NCBI RefSeq assembly: GCF_042681825.1
Contig: NZ_JBHUGH010000027.1
Location: 1 to 7,212, forward strand
DNA: 7,212 nucleotides
Source: Halodurantibacterium flavum
GTDB taxonomy: Bacteria > Pseudomonadota > Alphaproteobacteria > Rhodobacterales > Rhodobacteraceae
Direction: 5' to 3'
Shown here in pieces: positions 5,087 through 7,212 of the stretch. The notes below the pieces were generated by a model that worked only from the letters and a program-made list of their open reading frames with translations, was not told the origin of the DNA and searched no databases. A program made the position numbers and the translations under genes. Each line of letters starts with the position of its first letter. Within the stretch, counting starts at the first letter, position 1.

Positions 5087-5436
5087 GTCTGATTTTCCTT
5101 CGGTTAAGTTATCTACTTCAGCTGTCGGGGATGTCCCCGTTAAGGTCCTGTGTTGCGGGCCAACGTCCGGTCGCTCTGGCCCAAGCTTACCGAAACCGCC
5201 TTGGCTCGACGGCGCTCAGGCTGCGGCGCCGGTGCTGGTCTTGCTTTCTTTCGACGTCGCGTAGGTGGATCCTGTAAAAGAGGCGGAAAGACACTAAAGG
5301 GTGTAGTCGCACCGTTCCCTGTAGTTGCGTAGACCAGTCGACTATGCCGCTTGGAGGCGTTTTTATCCGCCCCGCGCCGAGCTTCGATTAGGCTTGACCT
5401 TGCCGGTCGTTTCCCGGTCCCCTTGCCAGTTCACCT
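5087..5436. other. intergenic region, no supported gene
   Basis: About 350 bp between the MFS stop and the DJ-1 start, both on the minus strand. Short open frames occur on both strands but none has a ribosome site, a known motif or protein-like composition. It must contain the promoter of the DJ-1 operon; TAGATA at about 5112-5107 is a possible -10 box but I could not pair it with a good -35. Other structures: the palindrome at 5126-5139, an imperfect dyad GACAC/GTGT near 5288-5303, and the octamer AGTCGACT near 5335-5342. I see no convincing terminator behind the MFS gene. Confidence 0.55.
5126..5139. promoter_or_regulatory. 14-bp palindrome upstream of DJ-1 gene
   Basis: CGGGGA-TG-TCCCCG is a perfect 6-bp dyad with a 2-bp centre, 40-53 bp ahead of the DJ-1 start codon and thus where an operator near the -10/-35 area would lie. 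The dyad is directly visible; its function as a protein-binding site is inferred, and no regulator gene is adjacent. In RNA a 2-nt loop would be too tight for a good hairpin, which favours a DNA site. Confidence 0.4.
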
Positions 5437-6690
5437 CTAGGCAGCCGGTCGATCTCCACGCAGAAGAGGCGTCATGCCAAGCATTAGGACAGCCGTGCCG
5501 CCGAGGAACAACAGCGGCAAGCCAAAGCCACCTGACCATGTATAAAGCAGACCGACCAACAGCGGACCCAGCGCCCCCAGCCCGTACCCAAAAGCGAGGA
5601 CAAGAGCGTTCCATGCGTTTGCCTCCTGAGGACTGGACGTGTGATCGAGCGGCAAGGTCATGCCAAGGGTAAAGGAGCTCCCGACGCCCACGGCAACCGC
5701 GGGCACGAACAGGAAGGTCAACGTCCCCGGCAACAGGGCGACCCCCAAAATGCCTGCCAGTGCGATCGCGGCGGCCATGCCGATCTGCACGCGCCGGTCC
5801 TTCCCACCACCAATCAGGCCCGGCAGTGGATTCGCGCACATGAAGGCAATCGTGAAGCTTGTCAGGATCAGCCCCGCCGTCGCGGTGTCCTGCCCACGAT
5901 CGAGGTAAAGGGGCACGAGCCATGTAAGGAAGCCGAAGAAAAGGATATTGTTAGCCGCGAAATAGAACGCGATCCGCCAAGCGGCACCCGATCGCACGGG
6001 GAGTGCCGCGCGCGGCGCCGCAACCGGGACGACCGCAGCGAGGGCGCTCTCGCGGCGCGCGATCACGCACCAGGCGGCAATTGCCGTCACGCCAGGCAAG
6101 ACCCAGACGCCTGCACCGACGCGCCAATCCTGTGCGAAGTCCGACAGGGGGCCCGTCAGCGCAGCGGAAATTGTGGCCCCCAGGCCCAGGGACATTGCGT
6201 AGAGGCCCATGAACAGAGCCGCCTGCCGGGGATAGTTGCTTTTCACAAATCCACCAATCAGCGCCCCGGCCACAGCGATGCCCATACCGACTCCGGCTGT
6301 CGTGAGAAACAGCACGAGGCTCGTCCCGCTCAAGGCCCGCGCGGCGGTCGCAAGGGTGATCAGGATCATGGCCGCGATGATCATGCGATTGCGCCCGAAC
6401 CGATGTGCCAGAAGGGGGGCCGGAAGCGCAAGAAGACCCATCAGAAACGGCGGGATTGATGTGAGAAAAGCGGCCTGAGCATACGAGATGCCGAAGGCTT
6501 CGTTGAGCTTCGGCAGCAATGGGCCGATGGAGGCTATGCCGGGTCGCAGGTCCATGCCGACTGCCAGCACGCAAGCGATGCCAAGAGACAGGGGCAGGCC
6601 TGCGGAAACCGGCTCCGGCGCGCGCGGTTCTTGCATCGTGCGCCTTGTTTCAGCCGGGTCGACCGGCAGCTTTGGCATGTGCAGGTTCAT
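5437..6690 (-). CDS. MFS transporter, CynX/NimT type
   Basis: A 417-residue inner-membrane permease with about 12 hydrophobic segments, the normal size for the major facilitator superfamily. The N-terminal ~30 residues are hydrophilic; the first membrane segment (about 31-47) leads into MDLRPGIASIGPLLPKL (46-62), the RPxIxSxGPL signature of the CynX/NimT (cyanate / nitroimidazole) subfamily. LAHRFGRNR (94-102) is the motif-A-like loop between segments two and three. A cytoplasmic loop lies around 211-236, and segments of the second half run to about 407. The substrate is unknown; CynX is associated with cyanate in E. coli, but no cyanase gene is in view. Start ATG 6690 has AAAGG 9-10 bases upstream; an in-frame ATG at 6678 is less well placed. 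It lies 27 bp after the GlcG-like gene on the same strand, forming an operon. Intact. Confidence 0.9.
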   Translation of the reverse strand: MNLHMPKLPVDPAETRRTMQEPRAPEPVSAGLPLSLGIACVLAVGMDLRPGIASIGPLLPKLNEAFGISYAQAAFLTSIPPFLMGLLALPAPLLAHRFGRNRMIIAAMILITLATAARALSGTSLVLFLTTAGVGMGIAVAGALIGGFVKSNYPRQAALFMGLYAMSLGLGATISAALTGPLSDFAQDWRVGAGVWVLPGVTAIAAWCVIARRESALAAVVPVAAPRAALPVRSGAAWRIAFYFAANNILFFGFLTWLVPLYLDRGQDTATAGLILTSFTIAFMCANPLPGLIGGGKDRRVQIGMAAAIALAGILGVALLPGTLTFLFVPAVAVGVGSSFTLGMTLPLDHTSSPQEANAWNALVLAFGYGLGALGPLLVGLLYTWSGGFGLPLLFLGGTAVLMLGMTPLLRGDRPAA

Positions 6691-6717
6691 GGTCCGAGAC
6701 CTTTCATAATTAAGGAT

Positions 6718-7131
6718 TCAGAGGGCGGCCAGACCGGCGCCGGATACGGCAATGTCCTGATCAACACTGCCAGCACTGGCGCCGATGGCTCCGATGACGC
6801 GCCCTGAACGAAAGACAGGAATACCGCCACCGAAGATGACGACACGGCCCCCCTGGCCCTGCTGAAGGCCGTAAAGCTCTGCGCCTGGCTGGCTGAGGGA
6901 GCCAAGAATCTCGGTCGGCTGTCGGAACATGCAGGCGCTGAAGGCCTTGTTCACGGCCAGTTCGATACAGCCGGGCTGGGCATCGTCTTGGCGCACGAAG
7001 GCGATCAGATGTGCCGCCGCATCGACAACGGCGATGCAATAGGGAATGCCGATGCTGGTCGCCTCGACTTCAGCGGCGGCCAGCATCCTGCCGGCATCTT
7101 CCCGCGTGAGGGTTTCCAGCATTCTGGTCAC
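6718..7131 (-). CDS. GlcG/HbpS family protein
   Basis: A 137-residue cytoplasmic protein of the GlcG/HbpS family (sometimes called haem-degrading domain protein), the usual family length. Recognisable parts: AAEVEATSIGIPYCIAVVDA (19-38), a conserved R47-Q-D-D stretch, the KAFSA segment (62-66), VVIFGGGIPV (97-106) and VIGAIGASAGSVDQDIAVSG (112-131). No signal peptide. Start: GTG at 7131, with AAAGGA eight bases upstream; the ATG at 7122 has no well-spaced ribosome site. GlcG homologues sit in glycolate and many other catabolic operons, where their function is unclear; HbpS of Streptomyces binds haem outside the cell, which does not fit the lack of a signal here. It is the first visible gene of an operon with the CynX-type permease. 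The 81 bp ahead of it, to the window edge, show no clear promoter and no convincing upstream gene. Confidence 0.9.
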   Translation of the reverse strand: MTRMLETLTREDAGRMLAAAEVEATSIGIPYCIAVVDAAAHLIAFVRQDDAQPGCIELAVNKAFSACMFRQPTEILGSLSQPGAELYGLQQGQGGRVVIFGGGIPVFRSGRVIGAIGASAGSVDQDIAVSGAGLAAL

Positions 7132-7212
7132 AGGGATGTTCCTTTTGTGGAAATGGCTCTGTGTTGCCGTCGCCCTCGATGCCGGCGACCGCGCTCGGGG
7201 CGGATGACCGCG

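Noticed and set aside
5641..6459. 272-codon plus-strand frame rich in charged residues
   Set aside because: It is the mirror of the MFS transporter gene, whose membrane segments and signature motif show the minus strand is coding.
7128..7212. End of an upstream gene overlapping the GlcG-like start (TGA at 7130-7128)
   Set aside because: The frame is open to the window edge, but the 27 visible codons are arginine-rich and protein-like features are lacking; too short to support.

Overview
The window is GC-rich DNA with the codon use and gene families of an alphaproteobacterium. A sphingomonad or a related soil or rhizosphere genus is the best guess, but the lineage is inferred from general look only; no rRNA, tRNA or marker gene is present. 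It reads as an accessory region: six intact genes, most for redox or carbonyl chemistry, are interleaved with at least three decayed genes and two IS3-family remnants.

Layout. 1-320 holds no gene I can support apart from a strong hairpin (269-303). 321-553 (minus) looks like a frameshifted, start-less remnant resembling a PRC-barrel protein. 552-1295 (minus) is an intact classical SDR oxidoreductase, transcribed away from an intact TetR-family regulator (1378-1938, plus). Their shared 82-bp gap carries two face-to-face promoters and a repeated 12-bp operator-like motif. 1944-3052 is a scar: a short IS3 OrfA fragment, a VOC/glyoxalase-fold gene that lacks its N terminus and has a frameshift, an unexplained ~140-bp segment, and a truncated IS3-family element on the minus strand with one terminal inverted repeat, an OrfA carrying a stop codon and only the first ~29 codons of OrfB.

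3264-5086 (minus) is a three-gene operon read from high to low coordinates: a DJ-1/PfpI (Hsp31-like) protein, a DUF1330-type small gene overlapping it by ATGA but broken by a frameshift and a stop, and a second SDR. A stem-loop terminator follows at 3217-3244. 5087-5436 is intergenic, with a 14-bp palindrome in front of the DJ-1 gene. 5437-7131 (minus) is a two-gene operon: a GlcG/HbpS-like protein followed 27 bp later by a CynX/NimT-type MFS permease.

How the genes may work together (inference). Two SDRs, a Hsp31-like protein of the glyoxalase III/deglycase superfamily, a VOC remnant and a TetR regulator next to an SDR suggest a once larger set of genes for small carbonyl or electrophile metabolism. 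The VOC and DUF1330 members are now dead. The SDR/TetR pair is probably a self-contained regulated unit. I found no CRISPR, toxin-antitoxin, phage defence or RNA gene, and nothing I would call a wholly new system; the most distinctive features are the operator architecture at 1306-1358 and the cluster of broken genes.
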